From: an uncultured Prevotellaceae bacterium
GTDB lineage: Bacteria; Bacteroidota; Bacteroidia; Bacteroidales; Bacteroidaceae
Direction: 5' to 3'
NCBI GenBank assembly: GCA_900320845.1
Contig: ONTS01000003.1
Coordinates: 36,652-100,651 of the forward strand
DNA length: 64,000 nt
The position numbers and the translations under genes are program-made. The notes beneath the pieces are model-generated. The model was given only the letters and a program-made list of their open reading frames with translations, did no database searches and was not told the DNA's origin. Of the stretch, positions 45,646-54,841 are shown piece after piece (the stretch's first letter is position 1; each line of letters starts with the position of its first letter).

Positions 45646-45690
45646 AAAACGACAGAAGCATATTCTACATAGATACGCTCCTGTCGTTTT
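45646..45690. terminator. Hairpin terminator
   Basis: AAAACGACAG (45646-45655) and CTGTCGTTTT (45681-45690) form a perfect 10-bp stem. It serves the minus-strand lipoprotein gene that ends at 45789. Confidence 0.8.
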
Positions 45691-45788
45691 GATGTGCTGA
45701 TTCCTTGTTTAACTGTCGTCTTTTCGTGTGCTTTCGTCAGTGGTACTGGCGATGGGGCGCACGTCAGAGCTCTGTGGGATGCAAGGGT

Positions 45789-46289
45789 TTAGTATATTTC
45801 GGGGAAGTCGATTACCAGACGGTAGGGGTTGGCTTTCACAGCTTCAATAACCTTGTCGCGCTCGAAGCTGCCTGGGTACTTGTTCTGGCTAACCTTGATA
45901 CCTACAGAGGGGCTGTAAGCCGAGCATTTGTAAGCATAGCCTAAGTCGAAGTAGTCGGCTGAGCTATAGTCGATGGTGGCGTCTTCCTTGGCGAATAACT
46001 CGATGATGCAGCGGAACTTGGGGCAGTCTAATGCTGTCCTTTCATCAAAATTCCACTTGGTCTCACCTTGTTTGAGGTTAACTACGTGTTGCTGTCCGTC
46101 GAGCGATAGATAGGTAATCTTTACTTCGTAGAAGTTGGTCAGGTCTTCGCCCATTTCAAAGCTGTAGTGAGCATAAGTGTCAAAATCTTTCTTTGACTCT
46201 TTTGAATCGTCGTCACCACACGATACCAATGTAAAGGTACCGAGCAATAATACCAACAGCGATGCTGTAATAGTGAGTAACTTTTTCAT
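45789..46289 (-). CDS. Hypothetical lipoprotein
   Basis: About 166 residues from the start at 46289 (MKKLLTITASLLVLLLGTFT), which gives a lipoprotein signal with lipobox TLVSC followed by GDDDSKES. The longer possible start would overlap the HAD gene and bring no signal. The mature part has DFDTYAHYSFEMGEDLTNFY and many acidic and aromatic residues. Family not recognised. It overlaps no other gene with this start and follows the HAD gene. Confidence 0.75.
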   Translation of the reverse strand: MKKLLTITASLLVLLLGTFTLVSCGDDDSKESKKDFDTYAHYSFEMGEDLTNFYEVKITYLSLDGQQHVVNLKQGETKWNFDERTALDCPKFRCIIELFAKEDATIDYSSADYFDLGYAYKCSAYSPSVGIKVSQNKYPGSFERDKVIEAVKANPYRLVIDFPEIY

Positions 46290-46323
46290 TCTTAATAGGT
46301 TTAGAGGTTGTGTTAAATACTTT

Positions 46324-46992
46324 TTATACTGATTTTGTTGTTTGTTTCCACCATTGCAGAGCTTGGTGCATGTCGTCGAACACTTGGTGTGCTCCTTCAC
46401 AAGCCAAAGCCTGTGGTTGCAATGGTCCGGTGTTGACAGCCAGAGTGTAGCATCCTGCTGCCACGGCAGCTCTTACTCCCAATGGGGCGTTCTCGATGAC
46501 GATGGTGTCAGCAGGTTGTACTCCTACCTTTTCCATTCCTTTTATATATGGGTCGGGATAGGGCTTTCCGCGCTCCACGTCGTAGCTGGTTATGATATTC
46601 TCGGGCGTGATGAGTCCGGGGAAGTCGTTGCTGAGTCTTTCGAAAAGCGACCGCTGCCCGCTGCCTGTAACCACACCAATGCGCAGACCATCGGCATGGA
46701 GCTGGCGCATGAACTCTTCTACGCCGTCCACCTTCTCTATCTTGCCGTAGCTGAACACCAGTTCCGACTTATGGTCGTACATATGCTGTGCTTCTTCGGG
46801 TGTCAGTTGGCGTGCGTGTTGCTGTTCCATCTTCATCTTTACGATGTCTACACCGCGCATGCCTTCCAACAGGAATGCTTCTTCTTCAGCCATATCGATG
46901 CCAAAGGCAGCCATAGCTTTGTGCCAGGCACGGGCATGAAAGTACATGGAGTTGTACAGCACACCATCCATGTCGAATAGGGCAGCTTTCAT
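46324..46992 (-). CDS. HAD-superfamily phosphatase / phosphoglucomutase-like
   Basis: A 222-residue HAD subfamily IA protein. FDMDGVLYNSM (catalytic Asp pair), VVTGSGQRSL (motif II), GKPYPDPYIKG (motif III Lys) and VIENAPLGVRAAVAAG (motif IV). The cap resembles beta-phosphoglucomutase or sugar-phosphate phosphatases. The exact substrate is unclear; position right after pgi hints at sugar phosphates. Confidence 0.88.
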   Translation of the reverse strand: MKAALFDMDGVLYNSMYFHARAWHKAMAAFGIDMAEEEAFLLEGMRGVDIVKMKMEQQHARQLTPEEAQHMYDHKSELVFSYGKIEKVDGVEEFMRQLHADGLRIGVVTGSGQRSLFERLSNDFPGLITPENIITSYDVERGKPYPDPYIKGMEKVGVQPADTIVIENAPLGVRAAVAAGCYTLAVNTGPLQPQALACEGAHQVFDDMHQALQWWKQTTKSV

Positions 46993-46997
46993 CTTGT

Positions 46998-48284
46998 TTA
47001 ATATCCTGGCTTGTTGAGCAGGTGGAACATGTTGCGCTTGTATGCTTCCACGCCGGGCTGGTTGAAGGGGTTGACGCCGAGCACGAGTCCGCTCACGGCG
47101 CAGGCATATTCGAAGAAGTAGAACAGTTGTCCGATGTATTGCTCGTTGAGTTCGGGCATGACTATGCGCAGGTTGGGCACTCCGCCGTCCACATGTGCCA
47201 TCTGTGTGCCCAGCTCTGCCATCTTGTTGACTTCGTCAATGCGGCGTCCGGCAAGATAGTTGAGTCCGTCGAGGTCTTGTTCGTCGCTCGGCACATGCAG
47301 TGTGTGTCGTGTCTGGCTGATGCTCAGTACGGTCTCGAACAGCAAACGCTCGCCTTCCTGGATGTACTGACCCATGGAGTGGAGGTCGGTGGTGAAGTCG
47401 CAGGCAGCGGGGAACAGGCCTTTGCCGTCCTTGCCCTCGCTCTCGCCGTAGAGCTGTTTCCACCATTCGGCTATATAGTGCAGTTTGGGGTGGAAGTTGA
47501 CGAGCAGTTCCACTTTCTTTCCCGATGCGTAGAGGGCATTGCGCACAGCCACATACTGCATGGCGATGTTGTCTTGGCAAGGTGCTGTGGTGCAGTGTTG
47601 CTCCATCTGGGCAGCACCAGCCACCAATGCACGTATGTCGAAGCCTGCGCAGGCTATAGGCAGCAGTCCTACGGGAGTGAGTACGGAGAAGCGGCCGCCT
47701 ACATCGTCGGGAATGACGAAGGTCTTGTAGCCCTCTTGTGTAGCCACTTCGCGTGCAGCGCCTTTGCGTGCGTCAGTGATGGCAACGATAACCTTGCGTG
47801 CCATGTCCTTACCGCGCTGTGCTTCGCACTGCTGTTTGAGCAGACGAAAACTCAATGCAGTCTCGGTGGTGGTGCCACTCTTCGAGATGTTGATAATGCC
47901 GAAGCGCTTGTCCTTCAGGTATGCTGTCAGCTCGCAGAGGTAATCTTCGCTGATGTTGTTGCCGGCATAGAGTATGTTGGTCTTCTCAAAGCTGTCTGCC
48001 AAAGCTTCGATGACGGCGCGTGCTCCTAGATAGCTTCCGCCGATGCCTGCTACTACAATGACGTCGCACTCGTTGCGCAACAAGTCGGCTGTGGCTTGTA
48101 TGTCGTCGAGTTCTTCAGGGGAGATGCTGCTGGGCAGATGCAGCCATCCGAGGAAGTCATTGCCTGCACAGGTGCCGGCTTCAAGAGCTTGAGATGCCGA
48201 CAGCATGGCTGATTCATACTTGGTTAATGCCCCTTCGGAAAGAAACGACAGGGCTTTGCTGATGTCAAGTGTGATGCTGTTCAT
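46998..48284 (-). CDS. pgi: Glucose-6-phosphate isomerase
   Basis: A 428-residue enzyme that interconverts glucose-6-phosphate and fructose-6-phosphate. [36 protein letters not shown] (phosphate-binding SGTT), [14 protein letters not shown] and the C-terminal [14 protein letters not shown] with the catalytic Lys are all present. It is the short form usual for Bacteroidota and Firmicutes. Only 5 bases separate it from the HAD phosphatase. Confidence 0.96.
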   Translation of the reverse strand: MNSITLDISKALSFLSEGALTKYESAMLSASQALEAGTCAGNDFLGWLHLPSSISPEELDDIQATADLLRNECDVIVVAGIGGSYLGARAVIEALADSFEKTNILYAGNNISEDYLCELTAYLKDKRFGIINISKSGTTTETALSFRLLKQQCEAQRGKDMARKVIVAITDARKGAAREVATQEGYKTFVIPDDVGGRFSVLTPVGLLPIACAGFDIRALVAGAAQMEQHCTTAPCQDNIAMQYVAVRNALYASGKKVELLVNFHPKLHYIAEWWKQLYGESEGKDGKGLFPAACDFTTDLHSMGQYIQEGERLLFETVLSISQTRHTLHVPSDEQDLDGLNYLAGRRIDEVNKMAELGTQMAHVDGGVPNLRIVMPELNEQYIGQLFYFFEYACAVSGLVLGVNPFNQPGVEAYKRNMFHLLNKPGY

Positions 48285-48317
48285 GATGTAATGATTGGGG
48301 GTGGTGGGGGGATGTTG

Positions 48318-49223
48318 TTATTTTTTATTTGATTTCTTGTCTTTCTTTTTGCCTTTCTTACTCGACTTCTCATTGTCCATTGCCGTGATGATGGACTTCA
48401 TTTTGTCTACATACAAAAATCGGGTTTTAAATTTGGTGCTGTAGACCATAAATGTGTCTATTCCAAACACATCGCGTGCGTAAAGCAGATAATTACATAT
48501 GTCAGTGGGGGTGATGTACGGATTGTTTTCAAGATGTGAGTGTATAGGTGTAACAGCTTCACCGTCATATGTTGCTTGAATGGCAAGAAGCGAGTTGTGG
48601 TAGCGTCTAAATGCCACTATATTATTGTCGTTGTCGAAGTCGATACTATAGTCATTGCCGAAGGGTATTGTGTTTTTTTGTAGGGTGCCGGTCAAAATGT
48701 ACAACCTTGTAATATTGTCATTGATGCGTATGATGTCAAAGTTGAAGTTTCCGAAACCTTGAGGTATGCCGTTGATGCTGTCAGCCATGTCTTGCATACG
48801 CGTCATAATTACTTTTCTTCTTTCTATCAGTTCTTTTTCTCTTTCGGTCAATACCCGGCTCGTCTCAATAGGATTGTATTGATTAGTTCTCATATCCCAT
48901 TGCAGCTCGCACACTGTATTGACGATGCTCGTGTCGGCAAACAGTGCTATCATCAGACTGTCTTCTGCCATATATGTGAGCGAAGCTCCCACTTCTTCTG
49001 CCTTATGGTTGGCGAATAGAAAGTCGGCAACATTCCAATTTATCTTCTCAAAAAAATAGAGACGATGTCCTTCCTTTATGACACTGTCGTTTACGGCAAA
49101 CAATTCTGCCAATGGTGGCAAATTGTCAAACGTGTTTTTCTGCCCATTACCCTCAGATACACAAGCGAAAAGAAGTGTGGCAAGTAGACTTGCTTTGAAA
49201 CGTATCATTAAAGTGGATTGCAT
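48318..49223 (-). CDS. Secreted protein of unknown function
   Basis: About 301 residues from the start at 49223 (MQSTLMIRFKASLLATLLFA; 49208 is also possible). A signal peptide ends near SEGNGQK. The rest is mixed alpha/beta with no recognised motif; the C-terminus is a Lys-rich tail (KSSKKGKKKDKKSNKK). A TAGTTTTG -7 box on the minus strand (49268-49275) supports this start. Located between the gpsA terminator and pgi, 33 bases from pgi. Confidence 0.7.
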   Translation of the reverse strand: MQSTLMIRFKASLLATLLFACVSEGNGQKNTFDNLPPLAELFAVNDSVIKEGHRLYFFEKINWNVADFLFANHKAEEVGASLTYMAEDSLMIALFADTSIVNTVCELQWDMRTNQYNPIETSRVLTEREKELIERRKVIMTRMQDMADSINGIPQGFGNFNFDIIRINDNITRLYILTGTLQKNTIPFGNDYSIDFDNDNNIVAFRRYHNSLLAIQATYDGEAVTPIHSHLENNPYITPTDICNYLLYARDVFGIDTFMVYSTKFKTRFLYVDKMKSIITAMDNEKSSKKGKKKDKKSNKK

Positions 49224-49536
49224 ATATTGGTAAATGGTAATAATAGTGTAAATAGTTGTTATACTTGCAAAACTACTGAGTTTCACTAAAAACTGCAAAT
49301 ATTTTGCCGATGTTATTAGCATTGCCGACCATAGAGAACGGAAAATCTCCAAACAAAGGCACAGCATGTCTTCTTTCGCTCTATGACACGATGCGCGGCA
49401 CCGCATTATCATGGCAGACAGAGGGGCAATACCCATGTCCTTACTTTGTCAGATGGCTCAGGTGAATAGAAAAAGACATGTTTTTCAATCCGAAGAACAT
49501 GTCTTTCTATATAGGTTTGTCTGTGTCTTAATATTC
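49224..49536. other. Intergenic region with promoter and terminator
   Basis: TAGTTTTG (49268-49275, minus) is the likely -7 box for the secreted protein gene. The gpsA terminator lies at 49472-49506. The rest looks non-coding. Confidence 0.6.
49472..49506 (-). terminator. Terminator of lysS-gpsA
   Basis: AAAGACATGTT (49472-49482) and AACATGTCTTT (49496-49506) form a perfect 11-bp stem about 30 bases after the gpsA stop; on the minus strand it is followed by TTCTATTC. Confidence 0.85.
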
Positions 49537-50535
49537 CTATCGTAGTATGCGTGTGAGCTGGCGTATGGTGGATTGCGGCATACGACGCTCGTAGAGTATG
49601 GCGTGTACGGCATCGAGGATGGGCATGTCGACCTGTATGCGGCGGTTGATTTCCTTTATACACTTTGTGCCGAAGTATCCCTCAGCCACCATTTCCATTT
49701 CTATCTGCGCAGCCTTTACACTGTAACCTTTTCCTATCATGGTGCCGAACACGCGGTTGCGAGAGAAATTGGAGTAGCTTGTCACGAGCAGGTCGCCAAT
49801 GTATACCGAGTCGTTGACATTGCGTTCTGCCGGACTGATGGCTTGCAGGAAACGTGACATCTCGCGAACGGCATTGGAGATGAGCACGGCCTGAAAGTTG
49901 TCGCCGTATTTCAGTCCGTTGCATATTCCCGAGGCAATGGCGTAGACATTCTTAAGCACCGACGAATACTCAATGCCTGTGACATCGGTGCTGATGCTCG
50001 TCTTGATGAATGGGCTTGAGAGCAGCTGCGTAAAGGATTCTGCCTTAGCGGTGTCGGCACAGCCTATGGTGAGATAAGAGAGTCGTTCGAGTGCCACTTC
50101 TTCAGCATGGCTGGGGCCGCCGATGCAGGCAATGTTGCTAAAGGGCACGTCGTACACCTCGTGGAAGTACTCCGAGCACACCATATTTTCGTCGGGCACG
50201 ATACCCTTGATGGCTGTTACGATGAACTTCTCGCGCAGGTCGGTACGCAGTTTGCGCAGATGTGCCTTCAGATAGGGCGACGGGGTGACGAAGATCAGCG
50301 TGTCGTAGTTTTGCGCTATATAGTTGATGTCGCTTGAAAAGGCTATCTCGTCAAGGTTGAAGTGCACACTTGTCAGGTATGCGGGGTTATGCCCCAGCTC
50401 TTTGAAATCCTCAATGCGGTCTTCGCGGCGCATATACCACCCTATGTGACGGGTATGTTCCACCACAATCTTGGCTATAGCCGTTGCCCAGCTGCCGCCA
50501 CCGATGATAGCTATCTTATTGAAGGTTGAGGACAT
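49537..50535 (-). CDS. gpsA: Glycerol-3-phosphate dehydrogenase [NAD(P)+]
   Basis: A 332-residue enzyme that makes sn-glycerol-3-phosphate for phospholipids. IAIIGGGSWATAIAKIV is the N-terminal dinucleotide-binding site; IKGIVPDENMVCSEYF, GGPSHAEEVA and LKNVYAIASGICNGLKYGDN (with the catalytic Lys) are core motifs. It follows lysS by 25 bases on the same strand and is probably co-transcribed. Confidence 0.96.
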   Translation of the reverse strand: MSSTFNKIAIIGGGSWATAIAKIVVEHTRHIGWYMRREDRIEDFKELGHNPAYLTSVHFNLDEIAFSSDINYIAQNYDTLIFVTPSPYLKAHLRKLRTDLREKFIVTAIKGIVPDENMVCSEYFHEVYDVPFSNIACIGGPSHAEEVALERLSYLTIGCADTAKAESFTQLLSSPFIKTSISTDVTGIEYSSVLKNVYAIASGICNGLKYGDNFQAVLISNAVREMSRFLQAISPAERNVNDSVYIGDLLVTSYSNFSRNRVFGTMIGKGYSVKAAQIEMEMVAEGYFGTKCIKEINRRIQVDMPILDAVHAILYERRMPQSTIRQLTRILR

Positions 50536-50560
50536 GAGTTATATGTTCTGTTCTTCTGTC

Positions 50561-52336
50561 TTAATCCTTCTGTTCTTCCGCCTGTCCTGCTGCGGTGTCA
50601 ATCCACTTCTGTACATCGTCCACAGAGGGTTTGTCGAGGTTGAGTTTGTACTTCTTGTTCACCTCGCCTATTTTCTGCTGCAGGCCTTGTGCTTTCTCGT
50701 CGCGAATGTCCTGTATGAGGTAGAAGCCGCACTTATTGAGTACGGGCACCCATTCTGCGGGCACGCCGAGGGCCTGCCATTCGGCATCCGTGCTGCGTGG
50801 GGCGCGCTTCTCGGGCTTCATCTGCGGGAAGAAGAGCACCTCCTGAATGTAGGTCTTGCCTGTCATGAGCATCACCAGACGGTCGATGCCGATGCCGATG
50901 CCGCTTGTGGGAGGCATGCCATACTGCAAAGCGCGCAGGAAGTCCTGATCGATAATCATAGCTTCGTCGTCGCCTTTGTCTACCAGGCGCATCTGTTCCT
51001 TGAAGCGTTCTTCCTGGTCGAGGGGGTCGTTGAGCTCGCTGTAGGCGTTGGCAAGTTCCTTGCCGTTCACCATCAGCTCGAAACGTTCCGTGAGTCCGGG
51101 CTTGGAGCGGTGCATCTTGGTCAGCGGTGACATCTCGACGGGGTAGTCGGTGATGAAAGTAGGCTGTATGAATGTGCCTTCGCAGGTCTCGCCGAAGATT
51201 TCGTCAATGAGTTTTCCCTTACCCATGGTGTCGTCAACCTCTATGCCGAGGGTCTTGGCGGTGTCGCGTATCTGCTCTTCCGTCATGCCGTTGAGGTCGT
51301 ATCCGGTCTTTTCCTTGATGGCGTCGAGGATAGGCAGACGGCGATAGGGTGCTTTGAAGGAGATAATCTTTCCGTCGACCTCGCGTTCTGTGGTGCCGTT
51401 GACAGCAATACAGATGGTCTCAAGCAACTTCTCAGTGAACGACATCATCCAGTTGTAGTCTTTATATTGCACATAGAGCTCCATGCAGGTGAACTCTGGG
51501 TTATGGTTGCGGTCCATGCCTTCGTTGCGGAAGTTCTTGCCAATCTCGTACACGCCTTCGAAGCCACCCACGATGAGTCGTTTCAGATAGAGTTCTGTGG
51601 CGATGCGCATGTACATATCCTGGTTGAGCGCATTGAAGTGGGTGATGAAGGGGCGTGCACTGGCTCCTCCTGCTATAGCTTGCAGTGTAGGAGTTTCCAC
51701 TTCGGTGTAACCAGCTTCGTCAAGAACGCGTCGCATGGTGCGTATGACGGTGGCGCGCTGAAGGAAAGTGTCCTTTACGCCTTCGTTGACAACCAGGTCG
51801 ACATAGCGTTGGCGGTAACGCAGTTCAGGATCGTCAAACTTGTCGTAAGCCACGCCGTCTTTATACTTTACTATAGGCAGTGGCTTGAGGCTCTTGGAGA
51901 GCACTGTCAGTTCGCGTGCGTGGACAGATATCTCGCCAGTCTGAGTGCGGAAGACGCTGCCGCGCACACCAATGAAGTCGCCGATGTCGAGCAGACGCTT
52001 GAAGACCACATTGTACATCGTCTTATCTTCGTCAGTGCATAAGTCGTCGCGGGTGATGTATACCTGTATTCTGCCTTTTGAGTCCTGCAGTTCTGCAAAG
52101 CTTGCCTTTCCCATTACGCGGCGTCCCATCAGACGACCTGCGATGCAGACGTCAAACTGTTGCTCTTCGCCTTCTGCTGCATTGGCATTCAGTTCGTCGT
52201 AACGCTGTTTGATGTCGGTAGAGAAAGCGTCAGTGGAATACTCGGCAGCAGGGTAGGGGTCAATGCCCAATGCACGTAACTCCTGCAGACTCTCGCGTCG
52301 GCCTATTTCTTGTTCACTCAGTTCTAATATGTTCAT
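50561..52336 (-). CDS. lysS: Lysyl-tRNA synthetase (class II)
   Basis: A 591-residue enzyme with an N-terminal OB-fold anticodon domain ([20 protein letters not shown]). Class II motif 2 is [17 protein letters not shown] and motif 3 is [16 protein letters not shown]. It has an extra C-terminal extension of about 80 residues beyond E. coli length ([20 protein letters not shown] onward), usual in Bacteroidales. A TACCTTTG -7 box on the minus strand (52446-52453) gives a leader of about 100 nt. Confidence 0.96.
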   Translation of the reverse strand: MNILELSEQEIGRRESLQELRALGIDPYPAAEYSTDAFSTDIKQRYDELNANAAEGEEQQFDVCIAGRLMGRRVMGKASFAELQDSKGRIQVYITRDDLCTDEDKTMYNVVFKRLLDIGDFIGVRGSVFRTQTGEISVHARELTVLSKSLKPLPIVKYKDGVAYDKFDDPELRYRQRYVDLVVNEGVKDTFLQRATVIRTMRRVLDEAGYTEVETPTLQAIAGGASARPFITHFNALNQDMYMRIATELYLKRLIVGGFEGVYEIGKNFRNEGMDRNHNPEFTCMELYVQYKDYNWMMSFTEKLLETICIAVNGTTEREVDGKIISFKAPYRRLPILDAIKEKTGYDLNGMTEEQIRDTAKTLGIEVDDTMGKGKLIDEIFGETCEGTFIQPTFITDYPVEMSPLTKMHRSKPGLTERFELMVNGKELANAYSELNDPLDQEERFKEQMRLVDKGDDEAMIIDQDFLRALQYGMPPTSGIGIGIDRLVMLMTGKTYIQEVLFFPQMKPEKRAPRSTDAEWQALGVPAEWVPVLNKCGFYLIQDIRDEKAQGLQQKIGEVNKKYKLNLDKPSVDDVQKWIDTAAGQAEEQKD

Positions 52337-52445
52337 AATGGTTAAAAGTTGGAATCAATATCTGTGTATTCTTGCCATGTTTGTTGGTTAAGCATTGCCT
52401 GCCTGATACATGGATGAACACTTTTATGTGTTCGGTTTAACTCGA

Positions 52446-52453
52446 CAAAGGTA
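52446..52453 (-). promoter_or_regulatory. -7 box of lysS-gpsA
   Basis: TACCTTTG on the minus strand, an exact TAnnTTTG match about 110 bases upstream of lysS. Confidence 0.55.
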
Positions 52454-52892
52454 GACATTATTTATAAATTACAACTTGCGTGCGCACCTTTTTATAAAAT
52501 TAACGCTGTCCGGTAAAAGTTCTTTACGGGAAATATAAACAGGCTGAATCCCTCGCTTGGGTGTCAGCCTTGTGGGTTATCTTTGTTTTTGGCAAAAAAC
52601 ATAACCATGAACAATGGTACACAGCTCCTCGGACAGCAATAATATAAAAAAGTCCCCCTGTTTCACAACAGAGGAACTCATAGTATAATAACAATTTACT
52701 TAATAATGAAAGATAATAATGAAAGACTAATTTCATTAGTTGGTGTTGCCTATCCGTTCATGCCATGCGGCATTCTGCGGCTATAGGTGAGTGGGTGCGG
52801 CTGTTGCAGCTTGCTGTGGTGGCTGCATGGGTACTGCTGCGAGGTCGCCCACTGCCGGCAGACAACATGCTGAATGTTCTCCACTCATGACG

Positions 52893-52980
52893 CAATATCA
52901 GTGATATTGGTACCCAAAATCACTGATATTGGTGACGCAAAATCACTGATATTGGTAACCAAAATCACTGATTTTGTTAT
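52893..52980 (-). repeat. Four tandem 22/23-bp repeats (AAAATCACTGATATT)
   Basis: Units start at 52893, 52915, 52938 and 52960 (spacing 22, 23, 22). CAAAATCACTGATATT is the reverse complement of the AATATCAGTGATTTTG unit at 17165-17230, so this is the same family in opposite orientation. The first unit is a near-palindrome, AATATCAGTGATATT. Confidence 0.93.
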
Positions 52981-53127
52981 ATCAACAGCACCTGACAGCG
53001 CTGTCTATCCACCATGCCCGTATCTAAAATAATGTCGAAAAGTGGTGCTGCAAACACGCCCTGCATCATGGCACAAGTATGCTGACCATGATGCAGAGCG
53101 TGTTGTCTCAGCTGTTCTGTGCGGGCG

Positions 53128-53976
53128 TTATTCCCAGAGTCTGAACTCGCCGGTGCGTATGCTGGCAATGACGCCGCCGTCGATGAGCAGGTCGGTGCCG
53201 GTGATGAAGCGTGCATGTTCCCCTAAGAGGAATGCGGCAGCCTCGGCAATTTCGTCGCTGGTGCCTGTGCGGCGGGCAGATGAAGCATCAATCATGGCCT
53301 GATAGCCGTCGCCGCCGGCACGGAACTCATCGTAAGCCAATGGGGTGACGATGACGCCAGGACTGATAGTGTTGATACGTGCACGACGCTTACACCATGA
53401 AGTGGCTGCGCCACGCTGAGCCTGAAGGTGGTTCAGGCGTTTGGCTATCATGTATGCACGGCCCGAGTCCTGCATGGCCACTTCTTGGATGAATGGTACA
53501 TCCTTCAGCTTTTCTGTCGGAGTGTTGACCAGCTGCAACTCAATGTCATTGGGGATGGGGTACATATATGCCGCCTGACTGCTGATGATGAGTCCGGCTC
53601 CACCCTCTTCCATAACCTCGCCGAAGGCATCGACGGCATAACCCGTGCCCACCATGTCGAGGTCGATAATATGTTCGGGACTGGCTTGGTTGGGCGACGC
53701 GCCGGCAGTGTCGATGAAATACATTACTGGTCCAAGTTGCGCAGCTTTCTGTGCAAACGCCTCTACACTCTCTTTCTCCAACGCATTCACCTGCATCGTT
53801 TCTGCATCGTAGCCACAATGGCGGAAATCGTCGCATACGCGCGTCAGTGCCTTCTCGCTGATGTCGCCCAGCAATATCTTTTTTCCTGCTCCGATACGGC
53901 GCACGATGGCTGTTCCCATACTGCCGGCACCCAAGAGGGCCACAACGGCTTTTTGTTCGTTTCTGTCGAAAATCAT
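53128..53976 (-). CDS. SDR-family oxidoreductase
   Basis: A 282-residue short-chain dehydrogenase-like protein. The N-terminal nucleotide-binding site VALLGAGSMGTAIVRRIGAG, GLIISSQAAYMYP (active-site Ser), YMIAK (Tyr and Lys of YxxxK) and GTDLLIDGGVIAS are present. FGEVMEEGGAG and a 40-residue insert between Ser and Tyr (PIPNDIELQLVNTPTEKLKD) are less common. The substrate is unknown. It appears to be monocistronic. Confidence 0.85.
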   Translation of the reverse strand: MIFDRNEQKAVVALLGAGSMGTAIVRRIGAGKKILLGDISEKALTRVCDDFRHCGYDAETMQVNALEKESVEAFAQKAAQLGPVMYFIDTAGASPNQASPEHIIDLDMVGTGYAVDAFGEVMEEGGAGLIISSQAAYMYPIPNDIELQLVNTPTEKLKDVPFIQEVAMQDSGRAYMIAKRLNHLQAQRGAATSWCKRRARINTISPGVIVTPLAYDEFRAGGDGYQAMIDASSARRTGTSDEIAEAAAFLLGEHARFITGTDLLIDGGVIASIRTGEFRLWE

Positions 53977-54083
53977 CGTTGTTCTTTTTATAGGTTTTTG
54001 GTCTGTTATTGTTTGTGCTTGGACTCCACTGCAACGCTTCGAAATGACGGTTACATTTCAAGGTGAAGCGTACCAACACTTTT

Positions 54084-54632
54084 TTATATTGCCTTGATGA
54101 ATTTTGCCGGATTGCCTCCCACAATGGTGTTGGGAGCTACATCTTTGGTGACGACAGCTCCGGCAGCAACGATAGCGTTCTCGCCGATGGTCACACCTGG
54201 CAGGATGATGGCGCCCACACCAATCCAAGTATTACGGCAGATATGGACGGGTTTGCAGCGTAGCACCATACGGTTGCCGAAGTCGTGGTTGTCGGTTACG
54301 ATACGAACATTCGGTCCAATCATGACATTGTCGTCGATGGTAATGCCCCCTGCTGCCATGCATGTCAGCGAGTGATTGACGAATACGCCCTTGCCAATCG
54401 TCATTTGGCAGACGAAGTCTATCTGAACGGGTGGCATCAGATAGCTCGTCGGGTCGATATGTCCGCCAAACAGTTGCTCTTCCAGTGGTCGTATTTGTTC
54501 AGGCAACGGCGCCGTCGTGTTGATTTGAAAACAAATGTTGGCGCAGTAGGTCATGTGTTTTATAGCTTCTGCGTACTCTGGTGTCGACATGTCAACGTCA
54601 GCACCAGACTTTAATTGCTCGAAAATGTCCAT
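54084..54632 (-). CDS. Hexapeptide-repeat sugar O-acetyltransferase
   Basis: About 182 residues from the start at 54632 (MDIFEQLKSGADVDM), which matches the usual N-terminus of maltose/galactoside O-acetyltransferases better than the longer start. Left-handed beta-helix hexapeptides follow: FVNHSLTCMAAGGITIDDNV, IGPNVRIVTDNHDF (catalytic His), WIGVGAIILPGVTIG and VVAAGAVVTKDV as observed. It transfers acetyl from acetyl-CoA to a sugar. Acceptor unknown. Confidence 0.9.
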   Translation of the reverse strand: MDIFEQLKSGADVDMSTPEYAEAIKHMTYCANICFQINTTAPLPEQIRPLEEQLFGGHIDPTSYLMPPVQIDFVCQMTIGKGVFVNHSLTCMAAGGITIDDNVMIGPNVRIVTDNHDFGNRMVLRCKPVHICRNTWIGVGAIILPGVTIGENAIVAAGAVVTKDVAPNTIVGGNPAKFIKAI

Positions 54633-54708
54633 ATTGCTTACTGTTTTATGATAAGCGATTAACGCTCTGTTTACTATTCTGTGGTGTCGTAGGCAAAGGT
54701 CCAACGAA

Positions 54709-54746
54709 AAGCGCAATCCGTTTTTATACAGATTGCGCTTGTTTTT
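54709..54746. terminator. Hairpin terminator
   Basis: AAGCGCAATC (54709-54718) and GATTGCGCTT (54731-54740) form a perfect 10-bp stem followed on the plus strand by GTTTTTTC. On the minus strand it lies after the hydrolase gene that ends at 54842. Confidence 0.8.
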
Positions 54747-54841
54747 TCACATTTTTCCGAAAAAGACTATCTGCACTCCTGCAATTTATCTTTTCCCCCC
54801 TTATCTGGTGGCGAGACTTTTCAGCGTGCATTGCTCACTCA

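Larger units (their letters stand above)
52337..53127. other. 791-bp intergenic region
   Basis: Contains the lysS -7 box (52446-52453), an AGGCTGA/TCAGCCT hairpin with CCC/GGG inside (52541-52570) of unknown role, and the 22-bp-period repeat array (52893-52980). I saw no supported gene. Confidence 0.65.

Noticed and set aside
52524-52736. 70-residue hydrophobic open frame in the lysS-SDR gap
   Set aside because: Has no promoter, no clear domain, and overlaps the hairpin.
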